Assembly (NCBI GenBank): GCA_942492225.1 | Contig: CALODS010000001.1 | Location: forward strand, 1-64,000 | Reading direction: 5' to 3' | DNA length: 64,000 nucleotides | DNA from: JAFGTX01 sp942492225 | Lineage (GTDB): Bacteria > Bacillota > Clostridia > Peptostreptococcales > Acidaminobacteraceae | Shown: positions 44,531-53,898 of the stretch, piece by piece | Position numbering within the stretch: the stretch's first letter is position 1 | How the letters are laid out: each line of letters begins with the position of its first letter | Program-made: the position numbers and the translations under genes | The notes under the pieces: model-generated | The model's database searches: none | What the model was told of the DNA's origin: nothing | The model's input: the letters and a program-made list of their open reading frames with translations, nothing else

Positions 44531-44616
44531 ATAACCATCACCTACTTTCAACTTATTCATACCCGGAAAACATACTTTAAACACTCAAATGATAATAAAT
44601 CTCAATACAACCGCAA

Positions 44617-44645
44617 AAAAAAGTCTACACACAGCAGACTTTTTC
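44617..44645 (-). terminator. Terminator of the alarmone synthetase gene
   Basis: AAAGTCT / AGACTTT arms with a 9-nt loop (44618-44643) and U8 on the minus strand, between 44701 and the lplA start. Confidence 0.75.
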
Positions 44646-44700
44646 AATGTATTATTATTTTTTTTTACTTTTAAATAAAGTGTACAACAATCAAAGTGCT

Positions 44701-45393
44701 TTAATCCTCATGAATTGGTTCCAAAACGATATCTTCTATGACTTTTTTATCTAATGTATCAACTTCAACGTCAAACTCAGAAATTTCATCTTTTATTTGA
44801 AGCATTCTTGAGTCAAGTGTTGTAATCATATCTGCACAGATTTTCAATCTTCTTGTGATATGTTCTGGTGCTTTATTTCTATACTTATAATAAATTTTAT
44901 GTTCTAAACTCGCCCAAAATTCCATTGCGATTGTTCGAATTTGTATTTCTATTCTAATTTTAACAACGCCACTACTCAAAAATACAGGTACTTCTACATG
45001 GACATGTAAACTTTTATAACCATTTTCTTTTGGATTGGCAATATAATCTTTAATTTCAACCACTTCTAAGTCATCTTGATTCTTTAATAAATCATAAACC
45101 TTATAGATATCAGCTGTAAACGCACAAATAATTCTAATACCTGCAATGTCATAAATATGTTTACGTGCGTTCTCTATTGTCGGCTCAAATCCTCGACGAT
45201 TAAGTTTTTCTATAATACTATTGGGCTTTTTCACACGATATTTTATGTGCTCAATTGGATTGTAATCATGAATACTCCTAAATTCTTCATCCAAAATTTT
45301 TAATTTTAAATAAACCTCTTCTGATGCAAATTTGTGAACAAGAAGTAAATCTCTCCACGGTTTCATTTCTTCAGTCATTAATGCTTCATACAT
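44701..45393 (-). CDS. relQ: Small alarmone synthetase, (p)ppGpp synthetase
   Basis: About 230 residues, only a RelA/SpoT synthetase domain and no hydrolase or TGS/ACT regions, as in RelQ/YjbM. Motifs: KKPNSIIEKLNRRG, IYDIAGIRIICAF, YIANPKENGYKSLHVHV and EIQIRTIAMEFWASLEHKIYYK. Transfers pyrophosphate from ATP to GDP/GTP. Start 45393 has GAGGG at 7 nt. Follows the DUF3810 gene by 14 nt on the same strand. Confidence 0.9.
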   Translation of the reverse strand: MYEALMTEEMKPWRDLLLVHKFASEEVYLKLKILDEEFRSIHDYNPIEHIKYRVKKPNSIIEKLNRRGFEPTIENARKHIYDIAGIRIICAFTADIYKVYDLLKNQDDLEVVEIKDYIANPKENGYKSLHVHVEVPVFLSSGVVKIRIEIQIRTIAMEFWASLEHKIYYKYRNKAPEHITRRLKICADMITTLDSRMLQIKDEISEFDVEVDTLDKKVIEDIVLEPIHED

Positions 45394-45407
45394 AATAAAT
45401 CCCTCAT

Positions 45408-46520
45408 TCATTTATTTTTTGACGTCCATGCGACGTATAATTCTATCATCTCACTATAACTCATCGTACCACTTCTTTGTCCATTTGCTTTTAAATAAGC
45501 ATCATTCACTTTCATATGCGTTTCTTCAAGTGGACCATCATACCTTTTCCACAACTGTCTATGTGACTCTAAATCATTTTTAATACCTTCTGATAATGTA
45601 CCATAAAGCTCCTGAAAGCGATAGGGATCAATCTTTTTTAAGTTATTTAATCCATGGATGAGCACCAGTAAATTACCCGAATATCTTGAAAAATCACTGC
45701 TACTATTCATTGCAATCAAATAAGCAATAAAATTCGCTTCATCCTCTCTTGCAATACCTTGCTGATGGGCAAGTTCGTGCAGTGCAATAACTGGTATCAT
45801 AAACTGACTGTTTAATGTATTGACATTCGCTTCACCAGTAAAAGGATTATAAATGCCTGAAATACCATTATAACTAAAAATTATTGATGATGCTATTGGT
45901 TTAGGTGGACTCACCGGTTTTGAGATAAAGTATAAGACTTTACTTCCATTTTCAAAATCAATATAAGCTTGGTTCAATAATTCTTGTGATGATAATTCTG
46001 ACTGCACAACATTCTTGTCGCTTTTATCTAAATGAATTCTTAAGGCATCCAGTTCTTTAATAATTGGTTCAATTGTTTCTACAAGTCTTTCAACATCAAC
46101 AGTTTGACGATTCAATTCCAGTTGTGAAAACAAAGTCGGTTGATAATAATTCAATCCCCAAAACAATTGAAAAATAACCACCATGAAGCATATTAAATTT
46201 AACCCTGTAAGACCATCTACTAGCAATGTATTTTTGAATTCTTGAAGCATTTCAGCTCTATACAATTTCATAAGTCGTTGTATCTTAAAGACTAATAAAA
46301 TTATACCCAAAATTAGAGCAATCGCTACAATAATTTCTCCATAAGAAAAAAGCATTGCACTTGCAATGATGCCTTGTATTGATTTAATTAAAGGATATAT
46401 ACCTGTTGTATAATATCTATAAACAATAATAGCATGTGATTTGAATAACTGAATACCCATTATTAATATAAGAAAAAACACTAGGCTTATCCACTTACTT
46501 ATAATAGTTTTTTTATCCAT
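45408..46520 (-). CDS. DUF3810-type membrane zinc metallopeptidase
   Basis: About 370 residues. Three N-terminal transmembrane helices (about 10-30, 55-80, 115-135), then a large domain with the zinc motif ALHELAHQQGIAREDEANFIA (given here as HELAHQQG, residues near 248). It matches the DUF3810 proteins found across Firmicutes and Bacteroidetes. Substrate unknown; it may act at the outer face of the membrane. Start 46520 has AAGGTG at 6 nt. Likely one transcript with relQ. Confidence 0.85.
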   Translation of the reverse strand: MDKKTIISKWISLVFFLILIMGIQLFKSHAIIVYRYYTTGIYPLIKSIQGIIASAMLFSYGEIIVAIALILGIILLVFKIQRLMKLYRAEMLQEFKNTLLVDGLTGLNLICFMVVIFQLFWGLNYYQPTLFSQLELNRQTVDVERLVETIEPIIKELDALRIHLDKSDKNVVQSELSSQELLNQAYIDFENGSKVLYFISKPVSPPKPIASSIIFSYNGISGIYNPFTGEANVNTLNSQFMIPVIALHELAHQQGIAREDEANFIAYLIAMNSSSDFSRYSGNLLVLIHGLNNLKKIDPYRFQELYGTLSEGIKNDLESHRQLWKRYDGPLEETHMKVNDAYLKANGQRSGTMSYSEMIELYVAWTSKNK

Positions 46521-46567
46521 ATAGATCACCTTTTTTCCATTATAACATTATTAATATTCATACAAAA

Positions 46568-46598
46568 AAAATAAGAAGCAAAAACCTCTTATTTTTTC
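46568..46598 (-). terminator. Terminator of the OCD-serine dehydratase operon
   Basis: AATAAGA / TCTTATT stem with a loop of about 9 nt and a long U-run on the minus strand. Confidence 0.65.
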
Positions 46599-46608
46599 AT
46601 TTATTCCT

Positions 46609-48177
46609 TTATTCATTTAATTTGTTGTAAAGTTTAATGGCTGTTGGAGTAATTGATAATCCGCCATTACCAGTGCAACGTAAGGCCGATGGTAACATCT
46701 GACCAACTTTATACATAGAGTCAATTGTTTCATCCAGTGGAATGACATGATCAAAACCAGCAAGTGCCATATTTGCACAAGCGATTGCATTTGAACCCGC
46801 TAAAATATTTTTGCCTAGACAAGGAACCTCTACTCTATCCGCTACAGGATCACAGACCATACCCATAACATTTTGAAGTGCCATCGATGCTGCATTGATA
46901 CATTCTTTTGCGGTGCCGCCCATGATTTCTACCAGTCCTGCCGCTGCCATTGATGAGCCAACACCACACTCTACTTGACATCCGCCTACCTCTGCAGCAA
47001 AGGTGGCATGTTCAGCAACAAATAATCCAACCATGCCTGCTGATAACATTCCTTTAGTTGCCTCTTCAAGTGTCATATCCATTGCATCACAAGCGCCAAT
47101 AATTGTTCCTGGAAGTCCGCCACATGAGCCTGCTGTTGGAGCAGCGACAATAACGCCCATTGAACTTTTTACTTCCATCATTGAGGTGATATAAGATATA
47201 ACTGTATTCATCACATCTCCAGGCAATAATTTATTGGCCGCCACTCCTTGTTTAATTAAATGAGATTGACGTCCTAGAAGCCTGTCTTTATATGTTGTTC
47301 CCTCAAGTCCTGATTTTATCGACTGATCCATTAACGTCACAATCTCTAACATTTTATCAAAAACTTCAGTTTCACTAATGCCACCCCTAGCACTTTCATA
47401 AGCAAGTGCCAGCTCCCACAATTTTTTTTCTTTATGATTCTTCTTTAACATATCACCTGACGTAATAAATGGTACTTTACATTCTCTTGATGATTTAATA
47501 GGAAGAACTGGTTCTAATGATATTATCTTTGATACAGTGTCCAAATGATTTAATGTAATGATCACTTCATCTGATATGACTTGTTGGGTTTTAAGATTGA
47601 TTAGTAGTTTATTTTCATTTTCAGATACTTCTTTATAGTCTATACAAATGCCAAAAGTTGATAAAATAGCTTCAATTTCTAAAAGCGTTGAATGTGAATC
47701 GATGAAGATAAGCGTTTCATAAAAGTCACCACAAATTTGAACATCAAATCCCTCAATATTTTCAAATTGTATCATTCCTCCACCAGTTGAAATGGAAGAA
47801 GTAAAAATTTTTTCATCGACATCACTGATCAACGTCATTCTATAAGTATTAGGATGAGACGCTTCATAATCCACTACATAAAAGCCAACTTCTAGCCCTT
47901 CTTCTTTTGCTATTTCTAATGAGCGAGGGAGTTTTTCATTTTGCGGTTCGTACCCTAATAAGCCACCAACCAAACCCATATCCGACCCATGGCCATGATA
48001 AGTCGTTGCCAAAGATCCCTCTGGATTGAACTCAACGATAACTTCTTTTAATTTTCCTTTGACCATTTGACGACCTAAACGTCCAATCCTTGCAGCAGCA
48101 GCCACATGTGAACTTGATGGCCCACGCATAACAGGGCCAATTACGTCATTAAAAATACTTGCTGGTAGTTTACTCAT
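46609..48177 (-). CDS. sdaA: L-serine ammonia-lyase, iron-sulfur, fused beta-alpha chain
   Basis: About 522 residues. Beta domain at 1-150 (FNDVIGPVMRGPSSSHVAAAARIG), an ACT-like linker near 150-225, then the alpha domain (SARGGISETEVFDKMLEI, AAPTAGSCGGLPGTIIGA, EVGGCQVECGVGSSMAAAG, NVMGMVCDPVADRVEVPC) with the cysteines of the 4Fe-4S cluster. Longer than E. coli SdaA (454). Converts L-serine to pyruvate and ammonia. The start overlaps the OCD stop; AGGAG lies in the end of OCD, so translation is coupled. SstT (62019-63269) could provide the serine. Confidence 0.93.
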   Translation of the reverse strand: MSKLPASIFNDVIGPVMRGPSSSHVAAAARIGRLGRQMVKGKLKEVIVEFNPEGSLATTYHGHGSDMGLVGGLLGYEPQNEKLPRSLEIAKEEGLEVGFYVVDYEASHPNTYRMTLISDVDEKIFTSSISTGGGMIQFENIEGFDVQICGDFYETLIFIDSHSTLLEIEAILSTFGICIDYKEVSENENKLLINLKTQQVISDEVIITLNHLDTVSKIISLEPVLPIKSSRECKVPFITSGDMLKKNHKEKKLWELALAYESARGGISETEVFDKMLEIVTLMDQSIKSGLEGTTYKDRLLGRQSHLIKQGVAANKLLPGDVMNTVISYITSMMEVKSSMGVIVAAPTAGSCGGLPGTIIGACDAMDMTLEEATKGMLSAGMVGLFVAEHATFAAEVGGCQVECGVGSSMAAAGLVEIMGGTAKECINAASMALQNVMGMVCDPVADRVEVPCLGKNILAGSNAIACANMALAGFDHVIPLDETIDSMYKVGQMLPSALRCTGNGGLSITPTAIKLYNKLNE

Positions 48178-48179
48178 CA

Positions 48180-49148
48180 TTATTCTCCTAAATTAACGCC
48201 TAATTTTTTTGATACTGCTAAGTCATAAATTGCTTCTGCTACAAGTAAATCAAACAAAGCCATGCCTACAGATTTATATAAAGTTGTTTTTATTTCGGTC
48301 TTAGATAACTCTTTCAACGCTTTAAACACTTTACCAAATACTTTGTAATCTTCTTTTTTCATCCATCCTTCTTCTACTGGAACGATAAGATCACCAGATT
48401 CTTCAGCAGCAAGTTCAGTATCAATGTAAACATCATCCAATATCCTATATAAAGCTGGTGGCAATTCTCTCATTTCATATTTATAAGAACCAATCGCTAT
48501 AATATGCTTACCCTTTAATAGCGTCTCATCATTTGGTAGTACAGGTTCTTTAGATGGTGTAGCCGTAATTATAATTTCACTACTTTTGACTAATTCTACT
48601 GCATTATCTACAATATGAACCTTTACATTGTCTAACTTTTCTTCAAGGCGTTCCTTAAATCCTGATGCTCTCTCCTTGCTTTTATCAAATATATATACAT
48701 CTTCAATTGGGCGTGCAGCACATGCGAATAATACTTGGAAAAACCCTTGTACACCGGTCCCAATTAACCCAAGCTTTTTACAATTCTCTCTTGTTGTATG
48801 ACGAACGCCAACACCTCCTACAGCACCAGTTCTATATGCGGTAATAATAGCTCCATCCATTATAGCCAGAGTCTCTCCTGTCTCACTTTTGTTGAGTACC
48901 ATCGTCCCTTGAATTGAGGGTATCCCAGACTTAATATTCGCTGGAAAGGTTGAAACTATTTTAGTTCCAGAAACCTTTTCAGAGAAACAAGGCATATAAA
49001 GAATTGTTCCTTCTGGTCTATCAACATGCATTCGGTCAGGCATATGATAGTTCCCACTTTCAACAATAGAGAACGCTTTTTCTATACAATCCATTAATTC
49101 ATTAAGATCAATAACTTCCTCCATATGCTTTTTACTTATATATAACAT
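48180..49148 (-). CDS. Ornithine cyclodeaminase/mu-crystallin family protein
   Basis: About 322 residues. Rossmann motif LGLIGTGVQGFFQVLFACA, RMHVDRPEGTILYMPCFSE and a typical substrate loop KIVSTFPANIKSGIPSIQGT. The family includes ornithine cyclodeaminase, alanine dehydrogenase and ketimine reductases. Being coupled to serine dehydratase, a role in amino acid catabolism or recycling of the aminoacrylate/imine pool is plausible but unproven. Confidence 0.85.
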   Translation of the reverse strand: MLYISKKHMEEVIDLNELMDCIEKAFSIVESGNYHMPDRMHVDRPEGTILYMPCFSEKVSGTKIVSTFPANIKSGIPSIQGTMVLNKSETGETLAIMDGAIITAYRTGAVGGVGVRHTTRENCKKLGLIGTGVQGFFQVLFACAARPIEDVYIFDKSKERASGFKERLEEKLDNVKVHIVDNAVELVKSSEIIITATPSKEPVLPNDETLLKGKHIIAIGSYKYEMRELPPALYRILDDVYIDTELAAEESGDLIVPVEEGWMKKEDYKVFGKVFKALKELSKTEIKTTLYKSVGMALFDLLVAEAIYDLAVSKKLGVNLGE

Positions 49149-49312
49149 AATATTACACATCCTTCATTAATTATTCTTCTATGAAATTATTATACCTATT
49201 TTAAAATAATTTTCAATATATTTAACAATAATTATGTATTGCGACTTATAATTTATATATAAGTATAACAATTATTGAAAACACAAATGGTGATAACCAC
49301 AAATTAATAAAA

Positions 49313-49348
49313 ACATCACAATTAATCTTGCAAGATTAATTGTGATGT
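49313..49348. repeat. Perfect 36-nt palindrome between divergent genes
   Basis: ACATCACAATTAATCTTG immediately followed by its complement CAAGATTAATTGTGATGT. On the minus strand T-rich sequence follows, which could make it a terminator of an unseen minus transcript; otherwise it is an operator or 5' UTR hairpin. Confidence 0.7.
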
Positions 49349-49367
49349 GATAGACTATAAAAAAATC

Positions 49368-49381
49368 GTTCGATACCGAAC
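49368..49381. promoter_or_regulatory. Inverted repeat before the nitroreductase
   Basis: GTTCG-ATAC-CGAAC, 5-bp arms, ends 5 nt before the AGGAGG of the nitroreductase gene. A possible operator. Confidence 0.35.
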
Positions 49382-49396
49382 AACTAGGAGGCACGT

Positions 49397-50140
49397 ATGA
49401 ATTCAACCATAGAAAGTATTTTAAACCATCGTTCAATTAGAAGTTATTCTGATCAAGAGGTTAACAAAGAACAATTAGATATTATATTAGAATGTGCACA
49501 AGCTGCACCTTCATCTATTAACGGTCAACAGATGAGTGTTATCGTCATTAAAGATAAAGACACTAAAGTCAAAATTTCTGAACTTGCAGGTGGTCAACCT
49601 TGGATTGCTCAAGCACCTGTATTCCTGCTATTCGTTGCAGATTTTTATAGAGCAAAATTAGCTGCTGACAAAGCTGGTGAAGAACTTGTTATTGCCGGTA
49701 ATATGGAAGGTACATTAGTCGGTAGCATTGATGTTGGACTTGCAATGGGTAATACAATTGCTGCAGCAGAATCACTGGGACTTGGAACTGTGTGTATTGG
49801 TGGCATCAGAAAAAGTCCACAAGAAATGATTGATCTCTTAGGGCTTCCTGACTATGTCTATCCAATGGTTGGATTAGTTATAGGTCATATTAATGAAGAA
49901 AGTAAACCAGATAAAAAACCTAGATTCCCAAAAGAAGCTGTTCTTCATGAAGAGAAGTATAATACAAATATTCAAGAAGTAATTAATGCTTACGACCAAA
50001 CTATCTATTCATATATGTCAGAAAGAGGTGACGGTCAAAAACCACATGATTGGAGCCATTATATTGCTCATGTTTATAAAACTGTATATTTCCCAGAAGT
50101 AAGTGGCACACTTAAAAAACAAAAATTCACTTGTGAATAA
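49397..50140 (+). CDS. Nitroreductase family oxidoreductase (NfsA-type)
   Basis: 247 residues. FMN-binding motifs HRSIRSYSDQEV and AAPSSINGQQ at the N-terminus, GLGTVCIGGIR in the middle, and a C-terminal extension as in NfsA/FRP. Reduces nitro compounds, quinones or flavins with NAD(P)H. AGGAGG at 6 nt. Preceded by a long 5' region with two palindromes. Confidence 0.92.
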   Translation: MNSTIESILNHRSIRSYSDQEVNKEQLDIILECAQAAPSSINGQQMSVIVIKDKDTKVKISELAGGQPWIAQAPVFLLFVADFYRAKLAADKAGEELVIAGNMEGTLVGSIDVGLAMGNTIAAAESLGLGTVCIGGIRKSPQEMIDLLGLPDYVYPMVGLVIGHINEESKPDKKPRFPKEAVLHEEKYNTNIQEVINAYDQTIYSYMSERGDGQKPHDWSHYIAHVYKTVYFPEVSGTLKKQKFTCE

Positions 50141-50150
50141 TTATTTTTTT

Positions 50151-50188
50151 AAAGCCGTCATCTCCTAATAAAAGGTCGTGACGGCTTT
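50151..50188. terminator. Bidirectional terminator
   Basis: AAAGCCGTCA / TGACGGCTTT with an 18-nt loop between the convergent nitroreductase and OYE genes. Confidence 0.75.
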
Positions 50189-50201
50189 AATTTGTTTCAT
50201 T

Positions 50202-51194
50202 TTATTTGAGACGTTCGCCTGCTTTTTTTGCCCAATGAGGATCTTTAAGCATCCCACGACCAACACCAATCAAATGGGCTTTATTCTCTTGGAGTAATCT
50301 TTCAGCAACCAAAGGATCTAATACACCACCCGTCAAAATAATAGGACATTTCGTTTCATTGACTATTGGTCCTGTCAATTCTGAAAAATAACCTTCCTCA
50401 TTTGACCCATTACCTACATAGCCACAAAAACCACCTGAAATATCTACAATGTCAATGCCAGCTTCCTCAAAAAGTTTCACTGCTAAAATAGCATCTTCTA
50501 TAGTGCTCCCATTTTCCATGTAATCTGATGCGCCTAATCTTAATAATAATGGGTACTCTTCTCCAACTGCTTTTTTTATGCCTTCAATAATCTCTAGATG
50601 AAGTCTTACCCGATTACGCACATCACCTCCATACTGGTCATCTCTCTTATTGGATAAAGGTGAATAAAATTGATTGAGAAAATAGCCATGGGCCGAATGT
50701 ATTTCTACACCATCAAAACCTGCTTTTTTTGCTCTTACAGCACCATTAACAAATGTTTGAGTAATTGTCTTAATCTCGTCAACAGACATTTCTTTTGGAA
50801 GAGAACCCTTTCTAGGATTCATTATTGCAGACGGCCCAATACTTGACATTCCAGTGACAGATTCTATTGCAGCACTTCCTGCATGGTTAATTTGCATGAT
50901 TACTTTTGATCCATTTTTTTTGATGGTTTCCGCTAATTTTTTTAATCCTTCTATCGTTTCATCAGATGCAATTGATAATTGATGTGGACTGGCTTTTCCT
51001 GACATAGCAATATAGCTATGTTCAACAATAACTAAGCCAATTGCACCATCTTTTGTCATTTCATTATAATAGTCCAGTAATGCATCGCTCACAAAACCAC
51101 CTTCAATTGATTTTTCCGTTGCAAGAGGTGGCAATACAATTCTATTGTTCAGTGTTACATTCTTAATACTAAATGGTGTTAATAATAACGACAT
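50202..51194 (-). CDS. NADH:flavin oxidoreductase, Old Yellow Enzyme family
   Basis: 330 residues, single TIM-barrel domain, no C-terminal Fe-S or Rossmann extension. FMN and substrate motifs: RIVLPPLATEK, MQINHAGSAA, HSAHGYFLNQFYSPLSNKR and VGRGMLKDPHWAKKAG. Reduces enals, enones or similar electrophiles. RBS AAGGATG. Single gene. Confidence 0.9.
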   Translation of the reverse strand: MSLLLTPFSIKNVTLNNRIVLPPLATEKSIEGGFVSDALLDYYNEMTKDGAIGLVIVEHSYIAMSGKASPHQLSIASDETIEGLKKLAETIKKNGSKVIMQINHAGSAAIESVTGMSSIGPSAIMNPRKGSLPKEMSVDEIKTITQTFVNGAVRAKKAGFDGVEIHSAHGYFLNQFYSPLSNKRDDQYGGDVRNRVRLHLEIIEGIKKAVGEEYPLLLRLGASDYMENGSTIEDAILAVKLFEEAGIDIVDISGGFCGYVGNGSNEEGYFSELTGPIVNETKCPIILTGGVLDPLVAERLLQENKAHLIGVGRGMLKDPHWAKKAGERLK

Positions 51195-51268
51195 CTTCTC
51201 ACATCCTTCTTTTATAAAATTAATGTTTCAATTTCACTAGAGGCTTCTACTATTTCATCATCTCTCAC

Positions 51269-52306
51269 TTATATCTGAATCCGCTTCTTTTCACAATTAC
51301 TCAATTGTGCACATTCAATAATACGAATCACTTCTTTCGCCTCTTCTGCTGTCACTTCAAGTGATTCACCTATTGTAAGATGATTATAAACATTTTGATA
51401 GAATGAACGATAATCTCCTTTTAGACTTTTAACACGTCGTCTAGTTTCAACCGTATTGAGTATTCCCCATAAGTGTTTTGGTTCTTCACCCCAAGTCTCA
51501 TCAACGGGTCGTCTATCTGACCTTAAAGCCTCTTCTTGTATATCTAAACCATATTTAACAAATGATCCTGCTGTTCCATAGAGTGCAAAGCGAGGGGGAA
51601 GTTCTTTTACAAGCATCCCAGCCTTAAGCGTTACTTTCAAATCTGGATAGTATAAAATAAGTTCAAAATTATCATCTGTTTCACCTTTTCTCTGGGCTCG
51701 AATATCAGCATATATTTCTATAGGTAATCCAAATAGACAAAGGACTTGATCAATCAAGTGTGCGCCTAAATCATATAGTATTCCGGAACCAGGTAATGCT
51801 TTTTCTCTCCAAGCATCTTCCTTAAATGTATTTCTAAATCGATCAAAATGCGCTTCATATTCAACAATCCGACCCAGTTTCTTTGTTGCTAACAATGCTT
51901 GGACCGTTCTAAAATCACTATCAAATCGTCTGTTTTGATATACTGTAAGCATTTTTCCGGTTTCTTGAGATACCTTAATTAACTGTTCTGCTTCTTCCGT
52001 TGTAACTGTAAAAGGTTTTTCAACAACTACATGTTTAGCCGAACGCATTGCTTCTTCAGCAAGAGCAGCGTGCTCTGTATTTGGTGTTGAGACAACTACA
52101 AGATCAATTGATTCATCCATAAATACTTCTGTTGTAGTTCTTACGACTCTACACATAGGAAAATCCTCTAACGCCTGTTTCCGTTTTTCTAAATTCCTAG
52201 TAACGATTTTGGCTACTTCAAATCCTTCAACAGCTGCCATAATCGCACCATGAAAAATCCTTCCCGATAGCCCATAACCAATAATACCTACTCTTATTTT
52301 TTTCAT
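51269..52306 (-). CDS. Gfo/Idh/MocA family oxidoreductase
   Basis: 345 residues. NAD(P)-binding GIIGYGLSGRIFHG, the catalytic-lysine EKP motif (HVVVEKPFTV) and the C-terminal beta-sheet domain (GSGILYDLGAHLIDQ). Acts on sugar or inositol-like substrates; closest in feel to YdgJ/YhhX-type enzymes. GGCGGTG before the ATG. The substrate cannot be told. Confidence 0.9.
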   Translation of the reverse strand: MKKIRVGIIGYGLSGRIFHGAIMAAVEGFEVAKIVTRNLEKRKQALEDFPMCRVVRTTTEVFMDESIDLVVVSTPNTEHAALAEEAMRSAKHVVVEKPFTVTTEEAEQLIKVSQETGKMLTVYQNRRFDSDFRTVQALLATKKLGRIVEYEAHFDRFRNTFKEDAWREKALPGSGILYDLGAHLIDQVLCLFGLPIEIYADIRAQRKGETDDNFELILYYPDLKVTLKAGMLVKELPPRFALYGTAGSFVKYGLDIQEEALRSDRRPVDETWGEEPKHLWGILNTVETRRRVKSLKGDYRSFYQNVYNHLTIGESLEVTAEEAKEVIRIIECAQLSNCEKKRIQI

Positions 52307-52396
52307 TTATTCACCGCCTTTTAATAACTACAAGTATATTATGACATAAAAATACATCTAACTCATCGTCATAATTGATAGAAATTATATTTTTAC

Positions 52397-52424
52397 TTGT
52401 ACTCTTGTTAAGTTCTGATATAAT
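52397..52424 (+). promoter_or_regulatory. Promoter of the Nudix gene
   Basis: TTGTAC (52397-52402), 16 nt, TATAAT (52419-52424), with an extended -10 TGA just before it. Confidence 0.65.
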
Positions 52425-52456
52425 AGGCACGTTGAGTAAAAATTGAGGAGTGAATC

Positions 52457-52990
52457 ATGAGGTTATTAAATAGAGCAATACACAGCGATTATGATCCATC
52501 AAAGAATCCTGTTCTTTACAATAGAGTTGCAGCAAGAGGCATTATCATGAATGGTGATGATATTCTATTAATCTATACTAAACGCTACAATGACTATAGT
52601 TTTCCAGGTGGAGGCATAGATATCAATGAAGATATTTTAGATGGCTTAAAAAGAGAATTGACTGAAGAAACAGGTGCGCAAAACATTATGATCTTAGAAG
52701 ATTTTGGTCGTTACGAAGAAATTCGTTCAACCCATTATAAAGGTTATGATTTCATGGAAATGTATTCTTATTTTTATAAATGTTCTATAGACAAAGAATT
52801 GGGTGAAGCATCCCCCGAAGATTATGAATTGAAAAATGGTTCTGAACCCGTTTGGGTTAATATATTGGAAGCTATAGCTCACAACAAAAAAGTAATTTCT
52901 TCTAAAGAAGAATCAATGGGCCTTTCGATCATACGAGAAACTGAAGTGCTTGAGATGGTTGTTGAAGATTTATTATCAGAGATTGTATAA
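52457..52990 (+). CDS. Nudix hydrolase
   Basis: 177 residues. A full Nudix box, G-x5-E-x7-RELTEETG, begins at GGGIDINEDILDGLKREL. Hydrolyses a nucleoside diphosphate linked to X, substrate unknown. TGAGGAG precedes the ATG; sigma-A promoter at 52397-52424. Confidence 0.92.
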   Translation: MRLLNRAIHSDYDPSKNPVLYNRVAARGIIMNGDDILLIYTKRYNDYSFPGGGIDINEDILDGLKRELTEETGAQNIMILEDFGRYEEIRSTHYKGYDFMEMYSYFYKCSIDKELGEASPEDYELKNGSEPVWVNILEAIAHNKKVISSKEESMGLSIIRETEVLEMVVEDLLSEIV

Positions 52991-53003
52991 ATAAAACAAA
53001 AAT

Positions 53004-53034
53004 AAGACCTGCTATTTATTAAATAGTAGGTCTT
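53004..53034. terminator. Bidirectional terminator
   Basis: AAGACCTGCTATTTA / TAAATAGTAGGTCTT (one mismatch) between the convergent Nudix and small membrane protein genes. Confidence 0.8.
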
Positions 53035-53047
53035 TATTATTGTCTAA

Positions 53048-53248
53048 TTATTGTGCCATTAACCAGAATCCTAAAAAGTAAAAGAAAAGTGCCCAAGCAT
53101 AAAACATCAATATTGTATTATTAGCACCAAACTTCTTTTCAAAAAATTGAATTTTTTTCATTGACCAAATTTTTTCAGGTCTTTTTATTGTAATGAAGAT
53201 AACAAATGATGCATAAATAATTGCAATGATGCCTAATATCATAAACAT
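53048..53248 (-). CDS. Small membrane protein
   Basis: 66 residues with two hydrophobic helices (MILGIIAIIYASFVIFITI and ILMFYAWALFFYFLGFWLM) separated by a basic loop (KRPEKIWSMKKIQFFEKKFG). GGAGGGG lies 5 nt before the ATG, which supports expression. No family recognised. Confidence 0.7.
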   Translation of the reverse strand: MFMILGIIAIIYASFVIFITIKRPEKIWSMKKIQFFEKKFGANNTILMFYAWALFFYFLGFWLMAQ

Positions 53249-53352
53249 ATTGACCCCTCCTCGACTCGCGGAAAAAATTTTTCTTTATAACTTTAGTATA
53301 CCCTTCCCAAAGTGCTTCAATCTCAAACAAATGACTCCAAATACTTTTACAA

Positions 53353-53385
53353 AAAAGGCGCAAATCATTATGATTTGCACCTTTT
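53353..53385 (-). terminator. Terminator of the YgjP-like peptidase gene
   Basis: AAAAGGCGCAAATCA / TGATTTGCACCTTTT over the stop at 53384, with U6 on the minus strand. Confidence 0.8.
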
Positions 53386-53887
53386 ATAATCCTCTAGTTT
53401 TTTCGCTACCAATTATTTTCATGTCTTCTTTATAATTAGGACAATGTTTTCCAACCAGTCTCCAAAATGAGCGATCATGATTCAAATGGCTCATATGACA
53501 CATTTCATGAATAACAACGTATTCCAAAGCTTCTATTGGATATAGAATTAATTGCCAGTGGAAAGTCAACTCTCTGTTGCTATCACAACTGCCCCACCTA
53601 ACTTTGGAGGACTCAATCGTTACCGATTTCACCTTCTCTTTAAATAGAGGTTGATAGGCTCTTATTTTTTCGTTAATAATTTTTCTACATTCTTTTTTAT
53701 AAAATTTTTTTAGAGGGGTGGATAAATCAAATTCTCCTGCTACTGGACTTTTACAAATCAATTGATTATTTGTCCAAGTAATCTCTATCTTCTTAATAGA
53801 AGCATCTACGACACCATAAAGGAGTGTATCAAACCCTAAATATTTTATCATTCCAATTTTATGCAGTGATTCTTTTATTTCATTCAT
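53384..53887 (-). CDS. YgjP-like (DUF45) zinc metallopeptidase
   Basis: 167 residues. Zinc motif YVVIHEMCHMSHLNHDRSFW (HExxH plus downstream His) and the WGSCDSNRELTFHWQL segment define the YgjP/UreP-like family. Short for the family (usually about 230), with a divergent N-terminus. Physiological target unknown. It is 11 nt downstream of the DUF975 gene, so it is an operon partner. Confidence 0.88.
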   Translation of the reverse strand: MNEIKESLHKIGMIKYLGFDTLLYGVVDASIKKIEITWTNNQLICKSPVAGEFDLSTPLKKFYKKECRKIINEKIRAYQPLFKEKVKSVTIESSKVRWGSCDSNRELTFHWQLILYPIEALEYVVIHEMCHMSHLNHDRSFWRLVGKHCPNYKEDMKIIGSEKTRGL

Positions 53888-53898
53888 TCATTAATTAA

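Noticed and set aside
49368..49381. SOS (LexA) box before the nitroreductase
   Set aside because: The arms are GTTCG-N4-CGAAC, the reverse order of the Firmicute LexA site CGAAC-N4-GTTCG.
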